Positions 12,528 through 23,305 of a stretch of DNA of 64,000 nt are shown here, piece after piece; the stretch's first letter is position 1, and every line of letters begins with the position of its first letter. The stretch covers positions 53,380,333-53,444,332 of the forward strand of contig CM053141.1 in the NCBI GenBank assembly GCA_028571685.1, read 5' to 3'. A program made the translations under genes and the position numbers. Source of the stretch: Heterohyrax brucei. Taxonomy: Eukaryota; Chordata; Mammalia; Hyracoidea; Procaviidae. Below the pieces are notes generated by a model. The model saw only the letters and a program-made list of their open reading frames with translations, ran no database searches and was not told the DNA's origin.

Positions 12528-13046
12528 CGTTTTATTCCACTAGTGCTGCTCTAACAGAAATACCACAAAGTGAATAGTTTTAACAAAGGAAAACTTATTC
12601 TTACACAGTCCAATAGGCTACAGGTCTGAATTCAGGATGTCTGCTGCAGGTGCAGGCTTTTGCCCTTGTCATCTCTAGAGGAAAGTCCTTGTGTTGCATC
12701 AGTCTTCATTCAGGGAGTATCTTGGTGCAGGAACCTCAGGTCTGCAAAATGTACTCTTGTGCTGCTTTCTTCATGATGTGAGGTTCCCAACTCTCTGCTT
12801 GCTTCCATTTCCTTTTATCTATTATAGGATGAAGGATAAAGGGTGGTGCAAGCCATACTCCGGGGAAACTTCTTTTATAGTAGAGCACAGAGGTGATCCT
12901 ATGAAGGGATTTACAGTCCCACTCTAATCCTTTAACATACAGCGTAGGAAAATCATAAAATGGAGAACAATCATAAAATATTGGGAAGCATGTCCCAGCC
13001 ATGTGGCTACACATATTTTGGGAGGGACACAATTTAATCCATGACA
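12528..13046 (-). repeat. MaLR-like solo LTR
   Basis: Same LTR family and orientation as the 41.6-kb copy. The plus strand reads from 'cactagtgctgctctaacag' through 'acaaaggaaaacttattctt' to 'acacaatttaatccatgaca'. It sits directly at the 5' end of L1 'A'. The flanking 5-mers are only partly alike, so the target duplication is unproven. Confidence 0.75.
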
Positions 13047-13147
13047 CTCTGCCTCCTGATAGTATTTTTTTAAATATTTTCTTAAAGGTATTTGAGCAGT
13101 CAGAACCTTCTCTAAAATCTCAGTTCAAAACTCCACTTAAACATAAG

Positions 13148-13225
13148 TACCTTGTTGTTGTTGTGTGCCACCTAGTTAGTTCTGATACATAGCAACCTTA
13201 TGCACAATAGAATAAAACACTTACT
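13148..13225 (-). repeat. RTE/SINE 3' tail fragment
   Basis: The plus strand shows 'cttgttgttgttgtgtgcca' followed by 'gttctgatacatagcaacct'. This is the reverse complement of the (CAA)n-ended tail that closes RTE and AfroSINE copies. Only the last 75 bases or so are present. Confidence 0.65.
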
Positions 13226-15377
13226 ATACCTAAAGTCTAATACAGTTTTCTGATTCATGTAAAAAATAAAAAAGCTAATGAAAGTAATCATGAGCATTTT
13301 TCAAAATACCCGATAGCTTTTAAGAAATGTCTTGTTGATTTAAGTGTTAATAAATTAAAATTCTATGTAGTCTTATTGAAATATACATGTGGACTAATAA
13401 CTTGTCAAACTTTCAGGTTTTTTCAACTCTTAGTTGTCAGAAAAATAGTTCAAGATACTTTGGTAAAATCCAAGCACCACAAAACTATACAGTATTTTGT
13501 TGTAGAATACCTATTGCCGGTATTCTATTCCCACATGTAATCTTTAACCCAGTCACTATACTACTTAAACCTGTCTGGGTGGTGACCAATGAGCCCACTA
13601 AGTTTGTATATTTCTTTATTTTTTTACTTTAAAAACTTGTTATTAGGTGTTACATGTAGGAAGAACATAGGGACCAGAAGGTTCTGAAATCGAGAAATTG
13701 TAATGCAACCCCTAAGGACATTTCCTCTTTGCAAAATACTTGTGACTAGGTATGAACAACCCCTCTTTCTAAAAGAACTAAAGATGAAATAATGTAAATG
13801 TGTCAAACAGGGTAAAGTTCCTATTCTGGAACTAACAACAGGTGGCTGTGCCATAAGGTATACATATGGCCGAGAGATGGTACTACTATGAATTGTGCTC
13901 ACAGAATTGCATCTTGTAACCTATGGGGAATAGAGACACTGAATCTTCTCATGCGGAACAGATGTGAAGGTTTATCTCAAAATCTTAGTATTGCAAGGGA
14001 TTTTTTACTCTTCTGTCTACTTTCTGTCCACTCTCTGTTTAATAATTTCTCTTATAATATTCTTATCAGATTGATTACTGAAACTCATTCATACAAGTAA
14101 GTTTTTTACTGTAGTATGGTTAACATAGATTATACCCACTTTCTGTTAGTCCTTTACTGTGTGTGTTGAAAACTGATAATGTACATAGGTCATATCATTT
14201 ACTTTTCATACAACTGGAATTAATATCCACATTTATTTATTTTAAATGATGTGATTATCTGTATTTATACTTATATATTTATATGTGTATTTATGCATAG
14301 AGATTCATTTGTGCATCATCTATCTGTGCACAGAAGCACACACACACATATATACCAGAAGAAAACAAATTTTACATTTTCAAGCGCTTAACTTTAAATG
14401 ACTGATCTTTCTTTATGTTGTATATGTTGGTTACTTCAAATGTGTGGTATTGTCTTCTTACTTCAAGGGAAGTGACTGTATACCCATATGTGCTGTTTAA
14501 GTTTGATGTCCTGATGTGATTATTTACTGTTTTTATTTGCATAACAAATGATACAGTCACTTCAGTTTAAATAGGCAGGTTTTCTTTTATTTGACCATTA
14601 TAGTCACTTAACATGTTTACTCTTCTATACCCAGTTTGAAATAAGTACAAATATGTTAATTATAGACAACACTTAGCTTTGTTTTAATGCTTTAAAGCAG
14701 CCATATTAAAGTCAAGGCCAAGTGCCATATTAGATAGCTTAAATCAATTTCCCTTCAACTGGTTTAGTGTATGTTAGGTGGGAAAGGATGGCAATGCGAC
14801 TCCTTAGCGAATATTATAATTGAGCTGTATTATGTAAGAGTAATTATATTATACTTTAAACCTATTATTATGAAGGATAATTAATTGTTTTTAAAGAAAA
14901 AAATTAAGTTGTTAAAACACCTAGAAGAATAAAAATAGTTGACAGCCAGGGAGTCCAATTCTCCTTAGTACAGTTGTCAGATACGTTTGTAATTCCTGGT
15001 AACATGTTGAGATCGTAAGAGAATCATTAACTCTTTATAACTACCAAGGTTATTATATTCATTGCATTTCTGCATCAGTTCTCTCTGAAAACCCGTTTGT
15101 CTTCAGGGGACTAATGGAGCATACAACAGCTCTCCATCACTAATTGCTAAGATATTTGCTTGCAAGGTCCAAGGGTTAGAGAAGATGATTTCTTGAGAGT
15201 CTTTCCATCTTTATGCTATTTCAGATACCCAGGGAAAAAACAAAATCTAGTAAGTTTGTTCTCAACAGGTTTCTGTCTGACTCACTAAAGTATACAACAG
15301 TTGTTTGTGAATTCTTACCTGTAGTCTCAATCCTTTCTTTTCAGGATTCTCTCTCATTGATTCTTCCTTTTGGATGC
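13226..15377. other. AT-rich mostly unique DNA
   Basis: No gene or clear element is recognised. A short TA/CA-rich microsatellite-like stretch lies at about 14265-14355. Open frames of 62-92 codons here carry no recognisable domain and have the length expected by chance in AT-rich DNA. Confidence 0.5.
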
Positions 15378-15592
15378 AACCCTGGGGGCACAACAGTTAA
15401 ACACTGATCTGCTAACTGAAAGACTGGCCATTCAACTCTCCAGCTACTCCATGGGAGAAAGATGTGACCATTTGCTTCTATGAAGATTACAGCCTTATAA
15501 ACTCTATGGGACAGTTCTGCTGCATCCTATAGGGTCACTGTGATTCTGAATCAACTCAATGGCAAGCAGCAACAGCAGTAGCAACAGCAACA
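15378..15592 (+). repeat. AfroSINE copy, long-body type
   Basis: The copy is nearly complete. It has a tRNA-like head ('cacaacagttaaacactgat'), a body ('ttgcttctatgaagattaca'), then 'actctatgggacagttctgc', 'tatagggtcactgtgattct', and a CAG/CAA-rich 3' end at 15568-15592. Confidence 0.8.
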
Positions 15593-15849
15593 ATTCTTTT
15601 GAAACTTCAGAATCAAATGCTTCTTTCTTCACTGTCCATTCTTTTTGTTATTTCCTCCAATCCTGGATATTTGAAAAGAAAGAAATGACAAAAGAAAGAG
15701 AAAAAATAAAAACCCACAACAATAATTTAAAAAGATAGGAGTGAGTGTAATAGCTCTTATATCGTAGCCTTGTACTATGAAATATTGTAACGACCTAGTG
15801 AAGGATTTGTTTTTTGCCTTTTTCTTTTGTTTTGTGTTTTATGTAGACG

Positions 15850-16045
15850 TCCCTGTGTGATACAAATGTTGTATGTGCGTGCCTACTAACGGAAAAGCTG
15901 CCCATTTGAGTCTACTTAGAGGCCTTTTGGAAGAAAGTACTGCTGACCTACTTCCAAAACCTAAGTCACTGAAAATCCTATGGAACACAGCCCTGCTCTG
16001 AAACACAGAAGGATGCCATTGTCAGGGTCTACTTCATGGCAACTA
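15850..16045 (+). repeat. AfroSINE copy, diverged
   Basis: The copy contains 'gaaaatcctatggaacacag' and 'cttcatggcaactagtttt', corresponding to the middle and tail of the SINE. The head at 15850-15910 is poorly conserved. Confidence 0.6.
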
Positions 16046-16689
16046 GTTTTATTTGTTTGTTTGTGTAGTGGAAAGTACAAAAGTTACAGAAAACCGAGTT
16101 TGTATGTTTGTTTGCCTTCTGCATTACAGAAGAATATAGTAAATTGGCACTGAGATTTTTTTGTCAAGCATTGTATTCATTCACTGGTTTGTTTATACAT
16201 AACTTTATTCTAGAAAGAATCAGTTATATCTTAGCAACTAGAGTCCAGACCAGATTTGGCCTACTTCTTTCCTTCTAAGCAATGACTTACTGAAATACAG
16301 TCACACCTATTCATTTACATATTTTCTATGACTCCTTTCTCACTGTACTGGCACAAATGAGCTGTCTGATTCACAAAGTCAAGCAGTCACTATGTTGTCA
16401 CTGAAACATATACTAAAGTGCACTTTAAATATTTTTTAAATTAGATTTAATGCTAATCTTAAAAAATATTTCTTTTTTGTGTGTGTGTCCAAGGTTCTGA
16501 ATCTTACTCTTTAAAGTTGAATAGATAAAAAGAATGAAAGAAATGATGTGGAGTAGAAGAGGAAATTTTAAAGGGTAACTTTAGAAGACAAAGTAAAGGA
16601 TTATAATCAAATATTCAAAGACCTCAAGTTGGAAAACTAAAAAGGAAGCACACACTTGGCAATCCCCAAGGTGAAAGAATTGGAGAAAA
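16046..16689. other. AT-rich DNA without a recognised feature
   Basis: Nothing convincing is seen on either strand. Short A/T and GT runs are present, such as the one near 16475. Confidence 0.5.
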
Positions 16690-19430
16690 CAGTCTAGTCT
16701 TGAGCTGCAGTACTGACTTGTTCTTCTTAGCAGAACAGATCTGTTTGTTCTTCTGGCAGTCTACTGTCCATTCAGTGTTCTCCAACACCAAAGGTGTCAG
16801 TTATTCTTCTGTCTTCTTTATTCATTGTCTAGCTCCCATATGCATGATGATGCAATTGAAAATACCATGAAGAACAATGATGATTGCAGAAAACATCTCT
16901 TAACCTGGTTTCAACTGGAGGACATTATGCTGAGTGAAAGTAGTCAGTGACAAAAGGACAAATATTATATTAGACCCCTACGATAAGAACTTAAAAACAG
17001 ACTCATGCATAGAAGAAAAGACTCTTCGAAGGCCACAAGTGTGTGTGTTGGAGGGGAGAGTTTACATCAGATAGTTAAAAGAAATTTGGTTGGGTGAAAT
17101 CAGTGACAGCACACATTAGAAAGAAGATCAATAATAACTGGACTTCAACACAATTTGAGTACTCCTCACATCTTAACCCAATATTGCAAGGACAGAGTAG
17201 CTGGGGCAGGGGGCAAGGGACCATGCTGTCAGGCAAAATCGAGGCCATTTGGCACAGCTAGCATTTTCCTAATGAGGACTCTGCGCCCCTCATCGGTGAG
17301 TGGCGTCTGGGGTCTTAAAAGCTGCCAAGCTGCCATCTGAGAGAACAGCAAATGGTCCCAACTCGACAGGAATGGATGATCACCGAGGACAAGAACGACA
17401 TGGGGAAAAGAGAACCCAGAAGACAGAGGGACCCACGTGAGTGGGTCTCTACATCGACTCACGACCAGAAGAAGCAGATGGTGCCTGGCCACCACCAGTG
17501 ATAGCCACGATGGAGCTCACAAAGTGCAGTCTCACTGGCAATAAGAGAATAAATAGGGGTGTACCCTGATGTCGTCAATAAAAGACTGCAATTGATGGTC
17601 CAGGTGCTTCGGGGTTCCCCTGGGAGCATGGCTCCGGCCCCAATACTGCCCCAGTCCATAAACCATAATGAAGGTCAACTTTTCCTGCAGCAATGAATTG
17701 GACTTGGCAACACAGAGTGACCATATCTTGTGGGAATTTTATGGTTCTGTACATCTATAGAATGTCGTCCTACTGACCTCTTGCTGGAGGAAGGGGAGTG
17801 GGTAGAGAGGAGGGGATAGGAGACTGTTGGGAGGATAGGACATGTATGGAGAAGAGAAGAGGGGTGTGCTTTCACTGGGCAGGGTGAGCACTGGGTGCTG
17901 CATATAGGTGAGCATGCACATTTATATGACAATGTCCATTTTCATTCAATCATTAAAAAAAAAAGATACTGTGGCTAGTGTCAAATGTACCTTTTCTTCT
18001 AGGTGACATCTTCAGTTTCCAACACTTTCAAGAGGTCTTTTGGAACATATCTTCCCAATGCAATGCATCTTTTGATTTCTTGACTGCTACTTCTATGGAC
18101 TTTGATTGTGGAAGCAAGCAAAATGAAATACTTGAACTACCTCAATCCTGTGCCTGTTCATCATAATGTTTCTTAATGGTTCAGTTGTGAGGACTTTTGT
18201 CCTCTAGTTGTTGAAGTGCATTCCATACTGAAGGCTGTGGTTTTTGATCCTCATCAGTAGTGTTTCACATCCTCTTCATGTTCAGCAACCAAGATGCTGT
18301 CATCAGCAAGCTGTTAATGAGTGTATCTCTGATCCTGATGCCTCGTTCTTCTTCGTATATGAGTAGTCTGCCTTTTTGGATTATTTGCTTGGCGTACAGA
18401 TTGAAAAGTTACAGTAAAAGGATACAATCCGGTGTACACCTTTCCTGACTTTAAGCCATAGAGTATCCCCTTGTCCATGTACAGATTCCTTATGAGCACA
18501 ATTAAGTGTTCAGCAATTCCCATTCTCCACAGTGTTGTCCACAATTTGTAATGATCCATACAGTTGAATGCCTTTGCATAGTTAATAAAACATAGATATA
18601 TATCTTTCTGGTATTCTCTGCTTCTAACCAAGATCCTTCTGACATCAGCAATGATAGCCCTGGTTCTGCATCCTCTTCTGAATCCAGCTTGAATTTCTGG
18701 CAGTTCCCTGTCAATATACTGCTGCAGTCGCTACTGAATGATCTTTAGCCAAATTTTACTTCCATGTCGTGTTAACGATATTGTTCAATGATTTGCACAT
18801 TCAGTTGAATCATTTTTCTTGGCAATAGGTGTAAATAGGGATCTTTTGCAGTCAGTTGACCAGATGGCTGTCTTCTGAAATTCTTGGCATAGACAAGGAA
18901 GCATTTCCAGCACTACATCCATCTGTGGAAGCATCTCAATCGATATTCCATCAATTTCTGGAGTTTTGTTTTTTACCAGTGTCTTCCATGCAGCCTCAGC
19001 ATCATCCTTCAGTACTGTAGGTTCCTGATCATATGCTCCCTCTTGAAATGGTGAATGTTGACCAGTTCTTTCCACTGTAATAACTCTGTGTATTCCTCCC
19101 ATTGTCTTTTGATACTTCTTGAGTCGTTTAATATTTTCCCTGTAGAATCCTTGACTATTGCAACTCGAGGTATTAACTTTTTGTTCTGTTCTTTCAGCTT
19201 GAGAAATACAGAACATTTTTTCACTTTTGGTTTTCTATTTTCAGCTCTTTGCACATGTCATTATAATAATTTACTTTGTCTTCTCAAGCCACCCTTTGAA
19301 ATTTTCTGTTCGTTTTCTTCATTTCATCATTTCTTCCTTTCGTTTAGCTACTTGACATTCAAGAGCAAGTTTCAGAGTCTCTTCTGACATCACTGCATCT
19401 CCTGACATTATCTGCAAGTCATAAGTGTCA
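16690..19430 (-). mobile_element. RTE-type LINE, long minus-strand copy, split by L1
   Basis: Two blocks (16690-16868 and 17962-19430) form one minus-strand RTE copy, separated by a later L1 insertion. It spans most of the ORF. Minus-strand open pieces at 18314-18631 and 18785-19216 include NYAKAFNCMDH, a mutated form of the RT motif DYAKAFD. ORF blocks further upstream reach 19400. The RTE 3' tail itself is missing at the low-coordinate end. The frame is broken by many stops. A second RTE begins only about 10 bp past its 5' end, in opposite orientation. Confidence 0.85.
16869..17960 (+). mobile_element. L1 3' end, 5'-truncated, comparatively young
   Basis: The last codons of ORF2 (about 16869-16975) are followed by a roughly 950-bp 3' UTR and a short poly(A) at 17950-17960. 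It interrupts an RTE. The flanks 'gaaaatacca' (16859-16868) and 'aagatactg' just after the poly(A) look like a slightly mutated target duplication. Many CpG dinucleotides survive ('catcggtgagtggcgtctgg', 'ctacatcgactcacgaccag'), which marks this as younger than the other L1s. Opposing frames inside it at 17229-17932 are UTR artefacts. Confidence 0.85.
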
Positions 19431-19439
19431 AAGTAAGAT

Positions 19440-21140
19440 GAAACAAATATACAGCATCACTGTACCAAAAAGAATTGGTTGACATTCAACCATTTCAGGG
19501 AGTATCACATGATCAGGAAATGCTAGTATTAAAGAAGTCCAAGCTTCACTGCAGACATTGTGAAAAATATGTTTCCAGAAAATGACAGAATGTCAACTGA
19601 GCTGTTTCAACAAATGGATCTAATAATGGAAGCACTAACTTATCTATGCCAAGAAACGTGGAAGACAAGAACCTGGTGAACAAGAGGAAGAGATCAATAT
19701 TTGTGCCCATTCCAAAGAAAGACGACCCAACAGAATGTGGGAATAATTGAACAAAATAATTAATTTCACAATCTAGTAAAACTTTGCTGAAGACAATTAG
19801 AAAATGGTTTTAGCCGTACATCAACAAGGAACTGCCAGAAGTTCAATCTGCATTCAAAAGAAAATGTGGAATGAGGAAAATTATTGCTGATATTAGATGG
19901 ATCTCAACAGAAAGTAGAGAATGCCAGAGAGGTCTTTAGCTGTGTTTTATTGACTATGCAAAGGTATTGAACTCTGAGGATCACAGCAAATTATGGGTAA
20001 CATTACAAAGAATGGAAATTACAGAACACTCATTTGTGCTCATGAGGAATCTGTACACAGGCATAGAGACAGTTGTTTACAGAGAACAAGAAGCTACTTC
20101 ATAGTTTAAAATCCGGGATATCATGTGTCAGGGTTGTATCTTTTCACCACACAATTCAGTCTATATGCTGAACAAATAATCAAGAAATTGGACTGTATGA
20201 AAAAGAAGCTAGCATCAGGATTGGGGGGATACTCATTAACAACCTAAAATATGCAAGTGACAATGTTGCTTGCTGAAAGTGAAGAGGATTTAAAGTACCT
20301 ACTGATGAAGATCAGTGTGGATTACACCTCACACTTGAATCAATACACAATACTGTGAAAAAGGAGAAAAGATTGGAGTTGTTGAGGATTTCATTTGCCT
20401 TGAATCCACAATCAACACCCAGGGAAGTAGCAGTCAATAAATCAAAGAATATATTGCACTAGTAGTACAGTGGTTAAGAGCACGGCTGCTAACCAAAACG
20501 TGGGCAGTTCAAATCCACCAAATATTCTTTGGAAACCATTTAGAGCAGTTCTATTGGGTCTTATAGGGTCGCTATCAGTCAGAATCAACTAGATGGCTAT
20601 GGATTTGGTTCACTTTGGTTTATTTCATTGAGTAAATCTGCTGTAAATCACATCTTTGAAATGTTCAAAAGCAAAAATGTCATTTTAAGGACGAAGGTGC
20701 ACCAGAAGAGTCATTGTATTTTCAATCACGTCATATTCATACAACAGCTAGACAATGAATAAGAAAGATCAAATAATAATTAATGCTGGTGAAGAGTGTT
20801 GAATGTATCATGAACTTCCAGAAGACAGAATATGTTTGTCTTGGAAGAAATATAGCCAGAATGCTCCTAAGAAGCAAAGATGGAGAGACTTTGATTCATG
20901 TGCTTTGGACTTGTTATCAGGAGACACCAGTACCTGGAGAAAAAACATAACTGCTAAAGCAGAGCATCAGTAAAAAAGAAGAATCCCCTCAGTGAGGTAG
21001 ACGGACACGGTGGTTACAATAATGGACTCAAACAGCAGTGATTGTGAGTTTGCTGCAGCACCAGGTAGGGTTTTGTTCTGTTGGGCAAGGGGTTGCTAGG
21101 AGACTGAGTTATCTAAACAACACTGAACAAAAATAACAAC
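19440..21140 (+). mobile_element. RTE-type LINE, plus-strand copy
   Basis: A 5'-truncated RTE covering much of the ORF and the 3' UTR. Recognisable blocks are 'tgtgttttattgactatgca' (RT box, about 19940), 'aggatttcatttgccttgaa' (about 20382) and 'tttggacttgttatcaggag' (about 20905). The 3' tail contains 'ttttgttctgttgg' near 21070. An AfroSINE is inserted at about 20455-20636. The coding frame is destroyed. Confidence 0.8.
20455..20636 (+). repeat. AfroSINE inserted in RTE
   Basis: This is the clearest tRNA-like head in the window. An A-box-like 'gtggttaagagcacggctgc' precedes a B-box-like 'ggcagttcaaatccacca', then 'gggtcttatagggtcgctat', a tail with 'cagtcagaatcaacta', and a TTTGG-type end. 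It splits RTE sequence that continues on both sides ('atattgcac' before, 'tttcattgagtaaatctgct' after). The flanks resemble a short imperfect target duplication. Confidence 0.85.
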
Positions 21141-21689
21141 TACAAATATTTATGGGTCCTTGAGTAAATATTATGACAACATACTTTCTACAATACAAAA
21201 AATTCAGTCATTTAGAAATATATTGATCAGTAAGTTTCCTACCAGAGAAGACTTTACTGAAAGTCAGTGGATGCCCTTAAGGATGGTTTGTCTTAGTTCC
21301 ATTATCTGTAGCGTGACATATCAGTTTATGTTCCATATATGGCTTTGTTCTTTGTGTATTATGTTATTTCTGTTTTCATTTGCATTTCACAGTAATTTAT
21401 TTTGAGAACCATCATTGTGCTATTAATATCCTGTGCTTTCTAGTTTCATGAGACTTCCATTACAGAAAAACTCCGATATGTAATTGAAAGATAGCAATAA
21501 TTCAGTAATATTCATAACTTATGGTCAGTTGTATATATTTAAAGGTCACATATATCAGACATCTCTATTGAAATAAATAGTATTTTGTGGTAAATAGGAC
21601 TTTTATTCATTTGTTGGAAATGGGATAATGAAATAATAATAATTTGATAATATAATATTAATACTATCAACCAAAAAGAAGTTACTTGT
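21141..21689. other. AT-rich DNA without a recognised feature
   Basis: An 81-codon plus-strand frame at 21160-21405 shows no known motif. Otherwise the stretch is A/T-rich sequence between two RTE copies. Confidence 0.45.
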
Positions 21690-22358
21690 GTTTTATTGAC
21701 TAAGCGAAGGCATTAAACTATGTGAATCATAACAAATTACGGATAACATTGGGTAGAACGGGAATTCCAGAACACTTAATTATGCTCATAAGGAATCAGT
21801 ACATGGATCAAGAGGCCGTCATTCAAACAGACCAAGGGGACACTGCACGGTTTAAAGTCAGGAAAGGTGTGCATCAGGGTTGTATCCTTTCGCCATACCG
21901 ACTCAGTCCTTATTTGGAGAAAATAATCCGCGAAGCTGGACTGTGAGTAAAATGGGGCACCAGGGTCGGAGGAAGACTCATTAACATTTTCCCTTATGCA
22001 TACAACACAAACTTGCTTGCTAAAAGTAAAGAGGATTTGAAACACTTTACTGATGAAGATCAAAGAACCACCCTCTTCAGTATGGATTGCACTTCAGCAT
22101 CAAGAAAACAAGAATCTTCACAACTAGGCCAGTAAGTACCATCATGATAAATAGACATAAGATTGAAGTTATTAAGGATTTTATTTTACTTGAATCCACA
22201 ATCAAAGTCCATGGCAACACCAATCAAGAAATCAAAGGATGCATTGCATTGGGAGAATCTGCTCCAAAGAATCTCTTTAAAGTGTTAAAAAGAAGAGATG
22301 TCATCTTGAAGACTAAGATGAGCCTGACACAAGCCATGGCGTTTTCAGTTGCATCATA
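21690..22358 (+). pseudogene. RTE reverse transcriptase fragment
   Basis: A 74-codon open stretch (21722-21946) reads through RT blocks. It has GIPEHLIMLIRNQYMDQ followed by VRKGVHQGCILSPY, the conserved 'QGCxLSP' box of RTE and other LINE reverse transcriptases. A second block at 22087-22359 includes the GxxIALGESAPKNLFKVLK region. The catalytic ADD box would lie between them, and that part is frameshifted. It is a broken relic of the LINE polymerase. Confidence 0.75.
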
Positions 22359-22912
22359 GATCTGCCAATTAAGTTCACAAACTCATCCTAGAAAAAGTGC
22401 TACATACCTCATTTTTTAATATCCCGGCAGTCAACTTCAAAGAACTCGCCCTGGGAAGCTGTGTACTGACACCAGCTCCTAGTCCAGCCTTCAAAGCAAT
22501 TTTGGAACTCTTTTTGGAGAGGCTATCAGAGCTGTTGTAGTATTACCTTTGATGTCCTGAATGTCATCAAAATGCCCTCCTTTCGATATTTCCTTTATCT
22601 TTGGGTAAAGAAAAAGTCAATGGAGTGCAGATCAGGTGGTTAAGGAAGGTGTTTCAAAGTAGTTATTTTACTGGCTAAAAAATCCCTCACAGAGATCCAT
22701 ACAGTTAAGTTTGTGAACTTGCCACTGTGCCACCCTGCAACATGGCCATTCCAGACACAGTTCCAAGGTTAGATATGAAGGGTGACTTAGGCCCTAGTAT
22801 CAGTGCATAGCTTCCTAAGGGGAGTACTTCAAAAGTGACGGCAATAATATTCAGCAATGAAGTATGTAGTACTTAAAACAATTAAGTTTATGTGCTTAAT
22901 TGTTGGACCTCA
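22359..22912 (-). mobile_element. Fold-back mariner element, copy 1
   Basis: A 554-bp insertion in RTE sequence, flanked by TA on both sides (22357-22358 and 22913-22914), as in Tc1/mariner transposition. The ends form inverted repeats: the plus start has 'ccaattaagttcacaaactc' and the minus start has 'caattaagcacataaactt'. Next come matching arms of about 100 bp (22430-22535 and 22741-22845), each derived from the transposase 3' end. The middle (about 22540-22740) holds a broken C-terminal transposase piece on the minus strand. The 35.2-kb copy has the same architecture in the opposite orientation. Confidence 0.75.
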
Positions 22913-23305
22913 TATGGCAAGCAAAGGCTAGACAGTGAGTAATGAGTACAGAAGTAGTAACACTTTTGAGTTTTGGTGCTGGAGAAGAAAACTGATTGGA
23001 TGATGGACTGCCCAAATAACAAACAGATGTGTTCTGAAAGAAGTGCAGCCAGAGTGGTCTTTGGAGGCAAGTATGGTGAGACTGTCAGGATGATCATCCC
23101 TATAGAAGGATGTCACGCTTGGTAAAGTAGAGGATCAGTGAAAAAGAAGACCCTCAGCAAGGTACATTGACACATTGATTGCAACAATGGGCTCAAGCAT
23201 AACAATGATTGTGGACACAGCACAGGACTGGGAAGTGTTTTGTTCTTTTGTACATAGAGGTCACTATGAGCAGGAACTGACTCAACCACACCTAACAACA
23301 GCAAC

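Larger units (their letters stand above)
21690..23305 (+). mobile_element. RTE-type LINE, plus strand, split by mariner
   Basis: RTE sequence runs 21690-22358 and resumes at 22913, where 'catatggcaagcaaaggcta' continues the block broken at 'gttgcatcata'. The 3' part includes 'gattgcaacaatgggctcaa' and 'tgttttgttcttttgtacat', and ends in 'cacctaacaacagcaac'. The intervening 554 bp are a fold-back mariner flanked by TA. Confidence 0.85.

Noticed and set aside
17229..17932. Minus-strand frames of 60-88 codons as genes
   Set aside because: They lie antisense in the L1 3' UTR. The homologous UTR at 47.8-48.8 kb does not keep the same frames.
20455..20540. tRNA gene, because of clear A-box and B-box like sequences
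   Set aside because: It is the tRNA-derived head of an AfroSINE followed by SINE body and tail. A cloverleaf with proper stems is not evident.
16690..21140. Twin-primed single RTE insertion explaining the head-to-head pair
   Set aside because: The two arms appear to cover overlapping parts of the RTE, whereas twin priming gives complementary, non-overlapping parts. Two insertions fit better.
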